Positions 1 to 9,267 of a stretch of DNA of 64,000 nt are shown here, one piece after another. The notes under the pieces are model-generated. The model made no database searches. It was not told where the DNA came from and was given only the letters and a program-made list of their open reading frames with translations. A program made the position numbers and the translations under genes. The DNA lies in assembly GCF_018361265.1 (NCBI RefSeq), contig NZ_JAFLNH010000001.1:372001-436000 (forward strand), read 5' to 3'. Source of the stretch: Mycobacterium sp. SM1 (GTDB taxonomy: Bacteria > Actinomycetota > Actinomycetes > Mycobacteriales > Mycobacteriaceae). Position 1 is the first letter of the stretch; each line of letters begins with the position of its first letter.

Positions 1-300
1 GTTGACCGCCGTCGGCCGCGCCGCAGCGACCCGCTCGGCCTCCGCCGTCACCTTCGTGATATCCCCAGCGTGCGCGAACGCCGCCAGCACCACCGCGAAC
101 GCCCCGGACACCCCGAGCGCGGGCGCTCCCCGTATGGCCAGCGTCTTGATCGCCTCGATGACCTCGTCGACACTCGTGAGCCGCAACAGGCGCACCTCGC
201 GCGGCAGCGCGCGCTGGTCGATGACCACCAGCGCGTCCCCCGCCCATGTGATCGAACTCTCACCCACCCGCGTAACACGTCGATCGCGGACCACAGCCAT
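1..300 (-). CDS. mtnA: S-methyl-5-thioribose-1-phosphate isomerase, N-terminal part (runs off the window)
   Basis: Only the first 100 codons lie in the window. The translation from ATG at 300 contains VIDQRALPREV, then TSVDEVIEAIKTLAIRGAP, then ALGVSGAFAV. These are characteristic of MtnA and eIF2B-related isomerases; RGAPALG is the conserved N-terminal signature. MtnA converts methylthioribose-1-phosphate to methylthioribulose-1-phosphate in methionine salvage in the cytoplasm. The start is complicated by a 13-bp tandem duplication that creates a second ATG at 313; only the ATG at 300 is in the MtnA frame. The family call is seen directly; C-terminal integrity cannot be judged here. Confidence 0.85.
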   Translation of the reverse strand, partial: MAVVRDRRVTRVGESSITWAGDALVVIDQRALPREVRLLRLTSVDEVIEAIKTLAIRGAPALGVSGAFAVVLAAFAHAGDITKVTAEAERVAAARPTAVN

Positions 301-313
301 GGACCACAGCCAT
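288..313. repeat. 13-bp tandem duplication over the mtnA start codon
   Basis: The 13-mer ggaccacagccat occurs twice in immediate succession (288-300 and 301-313). Read on the minus strand this gives two ATGGCTGTGGTCC blocks, of which the upstream one starts a wrong frame. It looks like a recent slippage duplication at the translation start of mtnA. Confidence 0.9.
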
Positions 314-433
314 GACAATCTTCGGAGCTTCACCCCCACCTTGCCACGGGCCGGGCTCGGCTGTTCTCCTGCCGCGCAGGTGAATTCGCTCTATACCCCG
401 GCTTACGGCGGCGCAGGCGACCGTGAACACCCG

Positions 434-506
434 CTCCCCCGGAAGGACTCGAACCTTCAACCCTTCGGTTAACAGCCGAACGCTCTGCCAGTTGAGCTAC
501 AGGGGA
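434..506 (-). tRNA. asnT: tRNA-Asn (anticodon GUU)
   Basis: The minus strand folds as a 73-nt tRNA. The acceptor arm TCCCCTG pairs with CGGGGGA (one G-U), followed by discriminator G. The D-arm contains AGCTCAACTGGCAGAGC, the anticodon loop CTGTTAACC carries GTT, and the T-loop contains GGTTCGAGTCC. CCA is not encoded. The tRNA lies beside Rv2342-dnaG, as asnT does in M. tuberculosis. Confidence 0.95.
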
Positions 507-643
507 CCGCCCTATCCGCCTATCCGCACGGCCTATCCGCACGGATAAGCGCCGTTCGCGCGACGACTCTAGCGTACCGACGTCCAGCTGGGGAGATCGG
601 CCCGGTGCCGCGCCGGGCCGGGCCCGTGGGGCAGGATGGACCC

Positions 644-892
644 ATGATCCGGTATGCCGTCGCGCTGGGACTCGGCTACGTGATGGGCGCGAAAGCCGGG
701 CGCCGCCGCTATGAGCAGATCGTTGGCACCTACCGCGCCGTGGTCGGTAACCCCGCGGCCAAGTCCGCGATCGAGGCGGCGCGGCGCGTCATCGCCAATC
801 GCCTCTCGCCGGACACCCGGATGGTGACCCTGGCCGAGATCGACAGCCAAACCAGCGTGGTCGAACCGCGGAAGCCACGACGCGCAACCTGA
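644..892 (+). CDS. small conserved mycobacterial protein (Rv2342-like), 82 aa
   Basis: The ATG at 644 is preceded by a GGAT/GGA purine stretch. The product begins MIRYAVALGLGYVMGAKAG, a short hydrophobic N-terminus followed by a basic stretch (RRRYEQ) and a charged C-terminus. It matches, by position and sequence pattern, the small protein between asnT and dnaG in M. tuberculosis. The opening hydrophobic helix with GxxxGAKAGRRRYEQ resembles other actinobacterial membrane-associated small proteins of unknown role. No function is assigned. It converges on dnaG, with stops 12 nt apart. Confidence 0.8.
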   Translation: MIRYAVALGLGYVMGAKAGRRRYEQIVGTYRAVVGNPAAKSAIEAARRVIANRLSPDTRMVTLAEIDSQTSVVEPRKPRRAT

Positions 893-904
893 GGCCTGAA
901 GGTG

Positions 905-2818
905 TCACGGGCTTAGATCATCACCGGTGGCCTGCTCTAACAGGCTGCGCCGATAGGCCTCCATCGCGACCAGGTCCCCGAACAGCGCGTGGTACTCGTC
1001 GGCCTGGTCGACCGGCGACATCCGTTGCAGCTTGGACTTCACCTCAGCGATCTGCCGGCCCACCCAGACCTCCTGCACGCGAGCCAGCACCCCGGTGATA
1101 TAACGCGGCAGCTTGTCCTCGTCGGCAACACGTATCGCCTCCACCCCCAGCTCGCTGACCAGCGCAGCGGTCACAGCCGATCCGGCGTGCTGGCGCACCG
1201 CTTCGATCCATTGAGCGCCCCCGACACCGGCCGCGACGCCCCCCGCCGCGGCGATGGCCGCACGCACGGCGGCGTAACCGGGATGCGTGAAGCCCTCGGC
1301 GGCCAGCGTGTCGAACACCGGCCCGGCCAGTGCGGGGTATTGCAACGCCGACTTGAGCGCTTCACGCTGTGGCCACAGCGTCAGGTCGCCCGGGTCGGGA
1401 CGCAGGGTGGCCGGTTCGGCCGGGCTGCTGGCGGCGGGTGTGGCCACGGCACGGCGGGGGCGGCCGCCGTGGCTGAGGCGTTTGGGGCTGCGCGCCTCGG
1501 CACGCACCCGGTCGATCACCTGCGCGACGTCCGCCCAGCCGACCCAACCGGCGAGCTGGCGAGCGTACTCGTCGCGCAGGGACGGATCTTTGATGCGGGC
1601 CACCATCGGCACGCACCGGCGCAGCGCGGCCACCCTGCCCTCCGCGCTGTCCAGATCCATATCGGCGAGCGTGGTGCGAATCGCGAACTCGAACAGCGGG
1701 GTTCGTCGAGCCACCAAATCACGCACCGCGCCGTCCCCAAACTCCACGCGCAGCTCGCAGGGATCCATGCCGCCGGAGACCACCGCGACGAAGGATTGGC
1801 CCGCAAGGTTCTGCTCGCCCTCGAACGCCTTGAGCGCGGCGGCCTGGCCCGCCTTGTCACCGTCGAACACGTAGATCAGCTCGCCGCGAAAGAAGTTGTC
1901 GTCCATCATCAATCGGCGCAGCATCGCCAGGTGCTCGCTGCCGAACGCCGTTCCGCAGGCTGCCACCGCCGTGGTGACACCGGCTAGGTGCATCGCCATC
2001 ACGTCGGTGTAACCCTCGACGACCACGGCCTGATGGCCCTTGGCGATGTCTCGTTTGGCCAGATCGATGCCGAACAACGCCGAGGACTTCTTGTACAGCA
2101 GCGTCTCGGGGGTGTTGACGTACTTAGCCTCGATGGGGTCGTCGTCGAACAGCCGGCGGGCTCCGAACCCGAGCACCTCCCCCGCTGAGCTGCGGATCGG
2201 CCACAGCAGCCGCCGGTGAAACCGATCCATGGGGCCATGGCGACCCTCGCGAGACAATCCGGCGGCTTCCAGCTCCTTGAAGTCAAAACCTTTGCGCTGC
2301 AGGTGTTTTGTCAGCGAGTCCCAACCCGACGGGGCAAACCCGCAGCCGAAACGCCGAGCCGCGTCGGCGTCGAAATTCCGCTGCGCCAGGTAATGGCGGG
2401 CCGCCTCGGCCTCCTCGGACGCCAGCGCCTGCATATAGAACTCCGCGGCGGCAGCGTTGGCCGCGACCAGCCTGCTGTGGCTGCCGCGGTCGCGCTGCAC
2501 GCTGCTGGGCGCACCGGTGTAGCTGATCCGGTAGCCGATCCGGTCGGCGAGCAGCTCGACCGCCTCGACGAAGCTGATGTGCTCGATCTTCTGGACGAAC
2601 GCGTAGACGTCACCGCCCTCCCCGCAGCCAAAGCAGTGGAAATGGCCGTGGTTGGGGCGCACATGAAACGACGGCGACTTCTCGTTGTGGAACGGGCACA
2701 AGCCTTTGAGCGAATCCGCACCGGCCCGCCGCAGCTGGACGTAATCGCCGACGACCTCGTCAATGCGGACTCGTTCGCGGATGGCGGCGATATCGCGATC
2801 TGGGATACGACCGGCCAC
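905..2818 (-). CDS. dnaG: DNA primase DnaG
   Basis: This is the replicative primase that makes RNA primers for DNA polymerase III with DnaB. I chose GTG at 2818 (637 aa) because the product then begins VAGRIPDRDIAAI, as in other mycobacterial DnaG proteins, and matches the usual length of about 639 aa. A longer reading frame to 2881 runs through an intergenic repeat and is rejected. Domains: CHC2 zinc finger with C41, H44, C62 and C65 (CPFH...HCFGC); catalytic core around residues 120-260; TOPRIM with VVEGYTDVMAMH and YVFDGDKAG; C-terminal DnaB-interaction region. The gene is a single unit converging on the small protein at 644-892. Confidence 0.97.
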   Translation of the reverse strand: MAGRIPDRDIAAIRERVRIDEVVGDYVQLRRAGADSLKGLCPFHNEKSPSFHVRPNHGHFHCFGCGEGGDVYAFVQKIEHISFVEAVELLADRIGYRISYTGAPSSVQRDRGSHSRLVAANAAAAEFYMQALASEEAEAARHYLAQRNFDADAARRFGCGFAPSGWDSLTKHLQRKGFDFKELEAAGLSREGRHGPMDRFHRRLLWPIRSSAGEVLGFGARRLFDDDPIEAKYVNTPETLLYKKSSALFGIDLAKRDIAKGHQAVVVEGYTDVMAMHLAGVTTAVAACGTAFGSEHLAMLRRLMMDDNFFRGELIYVFDGDKAGQAAALKAFEGEQNLAGQSFVAVVSGGMDPCELRVEFGDGAVRDLVARRTPLFEFAIRTTLADMDLDSAEGRVAALRRCVPMVARIKDPSLRDEYARQLAGWVGWADVAQVIDRVRAEARSPKRLSHGGRPRRAVATPAASSPAEPATLRPDPGDLTLWPQREALKSALQYPALAGPVFDTLAAEGFTHPGYAAVRAAIAAAGGVAAGVGGAQWIEAVRQHAGSAVTAALVSELGVEAIRVADEDKLPRYITGVLARVQEVWVGRQIAEVKSKLQRMSPVDQADEYHALFGDLVAMEAYRRSLLEQATGDDLSP

Positions 2819-2830
2819 CGGCTCAGTGTA

Positions 2831-2937
2831 GGGCCCGGCGACGATGCGGCCCGCGAAGCGGGACGAGAAGGAGCCGGGCAATCACACCGGGCCCGGCGAC
2901 GATGCGGCCCGCGAAGCGGGACGAGAAGGAGCCGGGC
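2831..2937. repeat. 49-bp direct repeat, two copies, dnaG-dgt spacer
   Basis: A 49-bp sequence starting gggcccggcgacgatgcggc and ending gagccgggc occurs at 2831-2879 and again at 2889-2937, separated by 9 bp. The copies are identical by eye. The unit begins with gggcccgg and ends with ccgggc, so each copy has short inverted ends. It sits just upstream of the dnaG start and just after the dgt stop. It resembles the short dispersed intergenic repeats of mycobacteria that contain a gacgatgcgg...gaag...gagg core, but that family assignment is from memory. Confidence 0.85.
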
Positions 2938-2950
2938 CCCGGCCGGAGGG

Positions 2951-4204
2951 CTAACCGCAATCCGCCTCGATCCGTTCCAGCCGTCCTTCGGTATAGGAGG
3001 CGATCTGGTCGATGACGACCCGCAGCCTGGCCCCGTCGTCACCGGCGGTGTTGAACGCCGGGACGAAGATCGGGTCGAGGGTTCGCGGTGCCCCGGCGAG
3101 CAGCCAGTGCGCGACCCGGTGGATGCGTTCGCGCTGCACAGCCTGCATCTCCAGGTGTCGTGGATCGGACATGATGAATTGCAGCGCCAGGATTTTCAAC
3201 ACGGCAACCTCGGCACGGACCAGGCCGGGCACCTGCAGGTCGGCCTGATAACGTGCCACCGGCAGCGAGCCGGCAGCCGCGCGGGTGGCGGCAATCGCGG
3301 CCGAGACGAACCGGCCCACCAGCTCGCTGGTCAACCGTTTGAGGGCCACCGACGCCGACAGGGTGGCGTCGTACTTGCCGACCGCGGCCACCACCGGCAG
3401 CCCGGCGAGGCGTTGCGCGGCGTCAACCAGGTCGTCCGCACTCAGCTGAGAGAATTCGGATTCCCCCAATTTCCCCAGCGCCGCGGCCGCGTGGTCATCG
3501 GCGAGCACCCGCAGATCAATCCGCCCGGAGATGACACCGTCTTCCACGTCATGCACCGAATAGGCGACATCGTCGGCCCAGTCCATCACCTGGGCCTCCA
3601 GGCACGCCCGATTTGCGGACGCGCCCCGCCGAACCCACCTGGCCGCCTCGGCGTCCTCGTGGTAGAAGCCGAACTTGGCGCGGTTGCCAGAACGCGTCCA
3701 CGGATATTTGGTGGCCGCGTCCAAAGCCGCCCGAGTCAGATTCAGCCCAACGCTACACCCCTGGGTGTCAATGACTTTGGGCTCTAATCTGGTGAGAATC
3801 CGGAAGTTCTGCGCGTTGCTCTCGAAGCCGCCGCAGATGGCGGCGATCTCGTCGAGCGCCTCTTCGCCGTTATGCCCGTACGGCGGATGCCCGATGTCGT
3901 GGGCCAGCCCGGCCAGCTCGACCAGGTCGGGATCACAGCCCAGCCCAATGGCCATTCCCCGCCCGATCTGGGCGACTTCCAGCGAGTGGGTGAGCCGGGT
4001 GCGCGGGGTCTCGCTTGCCCGGGGCCCGACGACCTGCGTTTTATCCGCGAGTCTGCGCAGCGCGGCGCTGTGCAGCACCCGGGCCCGGTCGCGGGCGAAG
4101 GCGGAGCGGTGCTGGCCTTCAGTGCCCGGCAGCCCCGCCGTCTTGGGTGCCTCCCGCACCCGCCGTTGACGGTCGAAATCGTCGTAGGGGTCCCGCTGGC
4201 TCAT
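2951..4204 (-). CDS. dgt: deoxyguanosinetriphosphate triphosphohydrolase-like protein
   Basis: HD-domain dNTP triphosphohydrolase of 417 aa, which hydrolyses dGTP or other dNTPs to nucleoside plus triphosphate. The start ATG at 4204 gives [16 protein letters not shown], the usual mycobacterial N-terminus. Key motifs are [16 protein letters not shown] (first His of the HD site), [14 protein letters not shown] (HD pair), [11 protein letters not shown], and [15 protein letters not shown] later. It lies immediately upstream of dnaG in the same direction, suggesting co-transcription. A longer frame upstream of 4204 overlaps the divergent gene at 4343 and is rejected. Confidence 0.95.
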   Translation of the reverse strand: MSQRDPYDDFDRQRRVREAPKTAGLPGTEGQHRSAFARDRARVLHSAALRRLADKTQVVGPRASETPRTRLTHSLEVAQIGRGMAIGLGCDPDLVELAGLAHDIGHPPYGHNGEEALDEIAAICGGFESNAQNFRILTRLEPKVIDTQGCSVGLNLTRAALDAATKYPWTRSGNRAKFGFYHEDAEAARWVRRGASANRACLEAQVMDWADDVAYSVHDVEDGVISGRIDLRVLADDHAAAALGKLGESEFSQLSADDLVDAAQRLAGLPVVAAVGKYDATLSASVALKRLTSELVGRFVSAAIAATRAAAGSLPVARYQADLQVPGLVRAEVAVLKILALQFIMSDPRHLEMQAVQRERIHRVAHWLLAGAPRTLDPIFVPAFNTAGDDGARLRVVIDQIASYTEGRLERIEADCG

Positions 4205-4342
4205 TGAGACACAGTCTGCCAGCCGCGACCGGAATTGCCCGGAAGCCGACGAGGGTGACCGTGCCGGCCTGACCCCGCTCCGGTAAGTGGTAGCCTCCGC
4301 GGGCCCACCAGGCCGCATCGCCACCGGGTTTAGATTGGCCAC

Positions 4343-6328
4343 ATGCGCGTTGCTCGTCTGCTCGCCGTCTTCCTGGCGCTCGCGATAGCGGGGCCGCTGG
4401 CGCCGGCCGCCGCGCAGCCGCCGTTGCGCCTGCCGGGCTACCTCACCGACGACGCCAACGCGCTGACCGGCTCCGGCCGTGCCGCCGTGCAGTCGGCCAT
4501 CGACCGGCTCTACGCCGACCGGCGTATCCGGCTGTGGGTGGTCTATGTCGACACCTTCTCCGGGCAGGGCGCGGTGAGCTGGGCGCAGAGCACCCGCCGG
4601 GTCAGCGATCTGGGTGACTTCGACGCCCTGCTCGCGGTGGCCACCGTCGACCGCTCGTATGCCTTCCTGGTGCCCTCGACCGTGACGAGCATCAGCGCAC
4701 GCCAAGTCGAGGATCTGCGGCGCGACCGCATCGAACCCGCGCTGCGCCGTGGCGACTGGAGCGGTGCGGCAGTGGCCGCGGCCAACGGGCTCAACGGGAC
4801 GCCCGCGTCATCGGGATGGATGTCGCTGCTGGCCGCGTTGGGTGTCGTCGCGATCGGGCTGCTGGCCCTGCTGGTGGTCATGGGCTACCGGCGCAGACGA
4901 CGCCGGGCAGCCGAGTTGGCGGCGGCTCGGCAAGTCGATCCGACCGACCCGGACGCGCTGTCCGCCCTGTCGTTGGACGCGCTGGACAATCTGTCGCGAA
5001 CGATGGTGGTCGACGTCGACAATGCGTTGCGCACCAGCGTCAACGAGCTTGCGCTGGCGACCGACGAGTTCGGCGAAAACCGAACCGAGCCGTTCACTCG
5101 TGCCGTCAATAACGCCAAAGCGGCGCTGGCCGAGGCGTTCACCGTGCGCCACCAACTCGATGGCGCGCCACCCGAAAGCCCGGCACAGCGGCGCGAACTG
5201 CTGACCCGGGTGATTGTCTCCGCGGCGCGCGCCGATCGAGAACTGGAGTCGCAGACCGAGGCGTTCGAGCGGCTCCGGGATTTGGTGACCAACGCGCCGT
5301 CACGGCTGGACGGGCTGACGCAGCAGTTCGTCGAGCTGACTGCCCGCATTGCCCCGGCGCAGCAACGACTCGACGAGCTGCACCGCGAATTCGACGATGC
5401 CGCCCTGACGTCGGTATCGGGCAACGTCGACGCCGCCAAGGAACGGCTGGCGTTCGCCGAGCAGAGCATCGACCGGGCTCGCCAGCTTGCCGCCCGGCCG
5501 GTCGCCGGGCAACAGGGCGGTCTGGTAGACGCCGTCCGCGCCGCCGAGTCGGCGTTGGGGCAAGCCCGGGCGCTACTTGACGCCGTCGATAGCGCGTCGG
5601 GCGATATCCGCCACGCCGTCGCCACCTTGCCGTCGCTGATCGCCGACCTCCAGGCGGGCATCGAGCACGCCAGCGCGCAATTGCGCAACGCCCAGCCCGC
5701 TTCGGCCCCGCACACCCGAGACCTGGCCGCCGCGCGCGATTCGGCGGCCGAGGCCGTCGCCGCCGCGCGCGGCTCCACCGATCCGCTGGCCACGTTCACC
5801 CAATTGACCAAAGCAGCCGCGCAGCTGGACCGGCTGCTGGCCACCGTCGCCGAAGAACAGGCCGCCACCGACCGGCTCACCCGCGCATACGAGCAAGCGC
5901 TGTTCACCGCCCAGGCGCGGGTGCGCGCGGTGTCCGACTACATCGACACCCGTCGCGGCAGCGTTGGGCCCGAGGCGCGCACCCGGCTCGCCGAGGCGCA
6001 CCGGGCGCTGCAAGCCGCGCAGGACAAGCAATCCACCAGCCTGACCGAGGCGATCACCCATGCCAACGAGGCGGCGGCCCTGGCCGCCCAGGCGCAGTCG
6101 CTGGCCAACGCCGATGTCGAGGCCGCGCAGCGCGCCTATAGTGCGCGCTACCCCGGGGGCGGCAGCGCGATGGGCGCGATGCTCGGCGGGATCATCATCG
6201 GTGACCTGCTCGGGGGCGGCTTCGGCGGCTTCGGGGGCGGCTTTGGGGGCGGTTGGAGTCCCACCTCCTACGGCGGGTCCCCCGGCCCGGGTGACGGCGG
6301 ATTCCTGGGAGGCGGCGGGCGGTTCTGA
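4343..6328 (+). CDS. TPM-domain membrane protein with coiled coil and Gly-rich tail (Rv2345-like)
   Basis: 661-aa envelope protein. An N-terminal signal sequence ([20 protein letters not shown], then APAAAQPP) is followed by a TPM/TLP18.3-type domain (about residues 30-150, with [14 protein letters not shown] and [11 protein letters not shown]). A transmembrane helix lies near 158-181, ending in a basic RRRRRR stop-transfer. A long Ala/Gln/Arg-rich coiled-coil region spans about 190-600, and the tail is extremely Gly-rich ([14 protein letters not shown]). Length and architecture match Rv2345. The outside-in topology suggests an extracytoplasmic TPM domain and a cytoplasmic coiled coil. Function is unknown. 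It is divergent from dgt. Confidence 0.85.
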   Translation: MRVARLLAVFLALAIAGPLAPAAAQPPLRLPGYLTDDANALTGSGRAAVQSAIDRLYADRRIRLWVVYVDTFSGQGAVSWAQSTRRVSDLGDFDALLAVATVDRSYAFLVPSTVTSISARQVEDLRRDRIEPALRRGDWSGAAVAAANGLNGTPASSGWMSLLAALGVVAIGLLALLVVMGYRRRRRRAAELAAARQVDPTDPDALSALSLDALDNLSRTMVVDVDNALRTSVNELALATDEFGENRTEPFTRAVNNAKAALAEAFTVRHQLDGAPPESPAQRRELLTRVIVSAARADRELESQTEAFERLRDLVTNAPSRLDGLTQQFVELTARIAPAQQRLDELHREFDDAALTSVSGNVDAAKERLAFAEQSIDRARQLAARPVAGQQGGLVDAVRAAESALGQARALLDAVDSASGDIRHAVATLPSLIADLQAGIEHASAQLRNAQPASAPHTRDLAAARDSAAEAVAAARGSTDPLATFTQLTKAAAQLDRLLATVAEEQAATDRLTRAYEQALFTAQARVRAVSDYIDTRRGSVGPEARTRLAEAHRALQAAQDKQSTSLTEAITHANEAAALAAQAQSLANADVEAAQRAYSARYPGGGSAMGAMLGGIIIGDLLGGGFGGFGGGFGGGWSPTSYGGSPGPGDGGFLGGGGRF

Positions 6329-6442
6329 GATTGGGCCCGCTCTACAGCCCCAGCGCTGTGCCGTGTCAGTCGGGCGCAGCGAAGGCCCGCGCTCAGCCAG
6401 GTCGCGCCGTTGTCTAGGCCACGCGGGATTGCCCGGCGGAAT

Positions 6443-7834
6443 TCAGCAGCCCTTGAGCCGCTTCGCCAGGTAATCGGCGACGTGGGCGATCGCGATGCGA
6501 TCCTGGGTCATGCTGTCACGCTCGCGCACGGTGACGGCCTGGTCGTCGAGTGACTCGAAATCCACCGTCACGCAAAACGGCGTGCCGACCTCGTCCTGGC
6601 GTCGGTAGCGCCGCCCGATCGCGCCGGCGTCGTCGAACTCGATGTTCCAGCACTGCCGCAACTCGGCCGCCAGATCACGGGCTTTCGGGCTCAGGTCGGC
6701 GTGCCGCGACAGCGGCAGCACCGCGGCTTTGACCGGCGCCAGCCGCGGGTCCAGCCGCAGCACGGTGCGCTTTTCCATCCCGCCCTTGGCGTTGGGCGCC
6801 TCATCCTCGGCGTAGGCGTCGATCAAAAACGCCATGAACGACCGGGTCAGGCCCGCCGCCGGCTCGATCACATACGGCACATAGCGGCTGTCGCTGGCCT
6901 GATCGTAGAACGACAAGTCAACCCCGGAATGCTTTGAGTGCGTGGACAAGTCGAAGTCAGTACGGTTGGCGACACCTTCCAGCTCGCCCCACGGGTTGCC
7001 GGTGAAGCCGAACTTGTACTCGATGTCGACGGTGCGCGCCGAGTAGTGCGAGAGCTTGTCTTTGGGGTGCTCCCACAACCGCAGGTTGCCGGGCTTGATC
7101 CCCAGGTCGACATACCACTGCAGCCGAGTGTCGATCCAATACTGGTGCCAGTCCGCCGCCGTCGATGGTTCGACGAAGAACTCCATCTCCATCTGCTCGA
7201 ATTCGCGCGTCCGGAAGATGAAGTTGCCGGGGGTGATCTCGTTGCGGAAGCTTTTGCCCACCTGGGCGATACCGAAAGGCGGCTTTTTGCGCGCGGTGGT
7301 CACGACGTTGGCGAAGTTGATGAAGATGCCCTGCGCGGTTTCCGGCCGCAAATAGTGCAACCCCTCCTCGGTTTCGATCGGCCCCAGATAGGTCTTGAGC
7401 ATCATGTTGAACTCACGTGGCTCGGTCCACCGACCGGGCTCGCCGGTGTCGGGGTCGCGAATATCGGCCAGCCCGTTGGGCGGCGGATGGCCGTGCTTGG
7501 CCTCATAGGCCTCGATGAGCTCGTCGGCGCGGTAGCGCTTATGGGTGATCAACGACTCCACCAGGGGGTCGTGAAACACGTCGAGATGGCCGGAGGCCAC
7601 CCACACCTCGCGGGGCAAGATGATCGAGGAGTCGATCCCGACGACATCCTCGCGGCTGGTGACCACCGAATGCCACCACTGCCGCTTGATGTTCTCCTTG
7701 AGTTCCACCCCCAGCGGACCGAAATCCCACGCTGATTTGGTGCCGCCGTAAATCTCTCCCGAGGGGTAGACCAGGCCGCGCCGTTTGGCCAAATTGACGA
7801 CGGTATCGATGACGGACGCCACGGGGTGGTGCAC
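6443..7834 (-). CDS. glyS: glycyl-tRNA synthetase (class II, single-chain type)
   Basis: 463-aa enzyme that charges tRNA-Gly. I chose GTG at 7834 because the product then reads [20 protein letters not shown], matching mycobacterial GlyRS; the longer frame adds a low-complexity Arg-rich extension. Diagnostic segments: [33 protein letters not shown] (family signature), [20 protein letters not shown] (motif 2), [10 protein letters not shown] (motif 3 region) and a C-terminal anticodon-binding domain beginning about residue 365. It is divergent from smtB across 214 bp. The ESX/plc/PPE genes that precede it in M. tuberculosis are absent here. Confidence 0.97.
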   Translation of the reverse strand: MHHPVASVIDTVVNLAKRRGLVYPSGEIYGGTKSAWDFGPLGVELKENIKRQWWHSVVTSREDVVGIDSSIILPREVWVASGHLDVFHDPLVESLITHKRYRADELIEAYEAKHGHPPPNGLADIRDPDTGEPGRWTEPREFNMMLKTYLGPIETEEGLHYLRPETAQGIFINFANVVTTARKKPPFGIAQVGKSFRNEITPGNFIFRTREFEQMEMEFFVEPSTAADWHQYWIDTRLQWYVDLGIKPGNLRLWEHPKDKLSHYSARTVDIEYKFGFTGNPWGELEGVANRTDFDLSTHSKHSGVDLSFYDQASDSRYVPYVIEPAAGLTRSFMAFLIDAYAEDEAPNAKGGMEKRTVLRLDPRLAPVKAAVLPLSRHADLSPKARDLAAELRQCWNIEFDDAGAIGRRYRRQDEVGTPFCVTVDFESLDDQAVTVRERDSMTQDRIAIAHVADYLAKRLKGC

Positions 7835-7967
7835 TCCTGTCTGGGACGCGGGACTGTCTGGGACGCGAGACGGCGATCTCAGGCCGCGCCGCGGGCAGCG
7901 CAGGCAGCGACCCGCCGCTGGCCCCAAGACCACCAGTCATCGTAGCGACCGGCACCAGGGATCTTTG

Positions 7968-7987
7968 ACATGCATCATCACGCATGT
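7968..7987. promoter_or_regulatory. candidate operator/promoter for smtB-zur
   Basis: A perfect 6-bp inverted repeat, ACATGC-N8-GCATGT, overlaps a TTGACA-like hexamer at 7965-7970, about 60-80 bp upstream of smtB in the glyS-smtB divergent spacer. ArsR/SmtB regulators usually bind such interrupted palindromes over their own promoter, so autoregulation by SmtB is a reasonable inference. No clear -10 element is seen. Confidence 0.35.
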
Positions 7988-8048
7988 GACAGTGGAGTCA
8001 ACCGGCAGCGTTTCTCGGCCAGTCGTTCGTCGCTTGAAGGTGAGGGTC

Positions 8049-8453
8049 ATGTCCCGGTCAACGTCCACCGCGACGGGCGGCGAGCTCGGGTCCCGGCCGG
8101 GCACCGGTTTGGCCGAGGACCACCGAGAGGGGGCGTCGGCGTTTTCCGGGCTGCCCGCGCCGCCGCCGCGGGAAATCCTCGACTCCGCCGGTGAGCTGCT
8201 GCGCGCGCTGGCCGCGCCGGTGCGGATCGCCATCGTGTTGCAGCTTCGTGAATCCCAGCGCTGCGTGCACGAGCTCGTCGACGCGCTGGGGGTGCCGCAG
8301 CCACTGGTCAGCCAGCACCTGAAGATCCTCAAGGCCGCCGGCGTGGTCACCGGCGAGCGCTCCGGCCGGGAAGTGCTCTACCGGCTGGCCGATCACCACC
8401 TTGCCCACATCGTCCTCGATGCGGTCGCTCACGCCGGCGAGGAGACACCGTGA
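8049..8453 (+). CDS. smtB: SmtB/ArsR-family zinc-responsive repressor
   Basis: 134-aa winged-helix repressor. Start ATG at 8049 follows a GAGGG-type site (alternative GTG at 8040) and gives a length like Rv2358. The core reads ILDSAGELLRALAAPVRIAIVLQL, then QRCVHELVDALGVPQPLVSQHLKILK (recognition helix), then the beta-wing. The last helix contains DHHLAHIVLDAVAHAGE, which fits the alpha-5 metal-site pattern DxHx10HxxE. In M. tuberculosis SmtB releases DNA on binding Zn, allowing expression of the co-transcribed zinc uptake regulator. It overlaps zur by 4 nt (GTGA), so translation is coupled. Confidence 0.95.
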   Translation: MSRSTSTATGGELGSRPGTGLAEDHREGASAFSGLPAPPPREILDSAGELLRALAAPVRIAIVLQLRESQRCVHELVDALGVPQPLVSQHLKILKAAGVVTGERSGREVLYRLADHHLAHIVLDAVAHAGEETP

Positions 8454-8848
8454 CCGGCCCCAGCGTGCGCTCCACCCGCCAGCGGGTGGCGATCTCGACG
8501 CTGCTGGAGACGCTCGACGACTTCCGCTCGGCTCAGGAGCTGCACGACGAGCTGCGCCGGCGCGGCGAGAACATCGGCCTGACGACCGTGTATCGGACGC
8601 TGCAGTCGATGGCGGCGGCGGGGCTGCTCGACACGTTGCGCACCGACACCGGCGAATCGCTCTACCGGCGCTGCTCGGAGCACCATCACCACCACCTGGT
8701 GTGCCGCAACTGCGGCTGCACCGTGGAGGTGGGCGACCGCGAGGTCGAGACGTGGGCCGCCGCAGTGGCGGCCGAACACGGGTTCTCCGACGTCAGCCAC
8801 ACCATTGAGATCTTCGGTACCTGCTCGCAGTGCCGACAGTCCGCCTAA
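8450..8848 (+). CDS. zur: zinc uptake regulator Zur (FurB)
   Basis: 132-aa Fur-family repressor starting at GTG 8450, overlapping the smtB stop. The winged-helix part contains RSTRQRVAISTLLETLDDFRSAQ and GLTTVYRTLQSMAAAGLLD. The dimerisation/metal part has a His-rich SEHHHHHLVC stretch and two CxxC pairs (CRNC and CSQC) forming the structural zinc site. With zinc bound, Zur represses zinc-import and alternative ribosomal protein genes. The smtB-zur pair is the known mycobacterial zinc switch. Its stop codon overlaps tail-to-tail with the stop of the gene at 8845-9267. Confidence 0.95.
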   Translation: MTGPSVRSTRQRVAISTLLETLDDFRSAQELHDELRRRGENIGLTTVYRTLQSMAAAGLLDTLRTDTGESLYRRCSEHHHHHLVCRNCGCTVEVGDREVETWAAAVAAEHGFSDVSHTIEIFGTCSQCRQSA

Positions 8849-9267
8849 CGTATCAGCGCGCGCCGAATTGCGGCGCCGTTGTCAAGCACGATCAAGATCA
8901 GCGTGCGCAGTGCGTCGTCGCTCAGGCCGGCACCGGGAAAGTTATAACGCAGCATCACGTCCGCGGTTTTGCCGGGGCGACCCCCCGTCACGGGTGCCTG
9001 GCCGGCCTTCTCGGCCAGGGTCACCGCGCCCAGCTGCGCACTGCGCGCCTGCTGGGCCACACGGTCGCGAATCTTCTTGGTCAGCGGCAGATCCCAGGCC
9101 ACCATCTGGGTGAGCGACACCAGGTCGAGGTCCTCGAAAATGGTCACCACCCGCAACGACGCGAACGTGCCTTCGTGACGGAATGTCAGCGCGCCATCGG
9201 GTTCCCTCGCGACGGGCAAGGCAATATCGCCCAGTATCACGGCCAATCGCTCTAGCAGGGATGGCAT
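8845..9267 (-). CDS. conserved hypothetical protein (Rv2360c-like), possible YbjN-type fold
   Basis: 140-aa protein starting at ATG 9267, which shares one base with the uppS TAA stop (TAATG), so the genes are translationally coupled. It has no signal peptide or membrane segment. Sequence features are an N-terminal LLERLAVILGDIALPVAREPDGALTF region, a central ASLRVVTIFEDLDLVSLTQMVAWDL stretch split by charged residues, and a C-terminal amphipathic helix. The alternation of strands and helices is reminiscent of YbjN/type-III-chaperone-like proteins, but this is a weak impression. Function is unknown; the uppS-recO context does not define it. It converges on zur with overlapping stops. Confidence 0.75.
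   Translation of the reverse strand: MPSLLERLAVILGDIALPVAREPDGALTFRHEGTFASLRVVTIFEDLDLVSLTQMVAWDLPLTKKIRDRVAQQARSAQLGAVTLAEKAGQAPVTGGRPGKTADVMLRYNFPGAGLSDDALRTLILIVLDNGAAIRRALIR

Noticed and set aside
2819..2881. Longer DnaG start at 2881
   Set aside because: The added residues come from the intergenic repeat and do not resemble the DnaG N-terminus; the start at 2818 matches known mycobacterial DnaG.
2216..3787. 523-codon plus-strand frame across dnaG and dgt
   Set aside because: It is antisense to two well-supported genes and crosses the 49-bp repeats; no recognisable domain.
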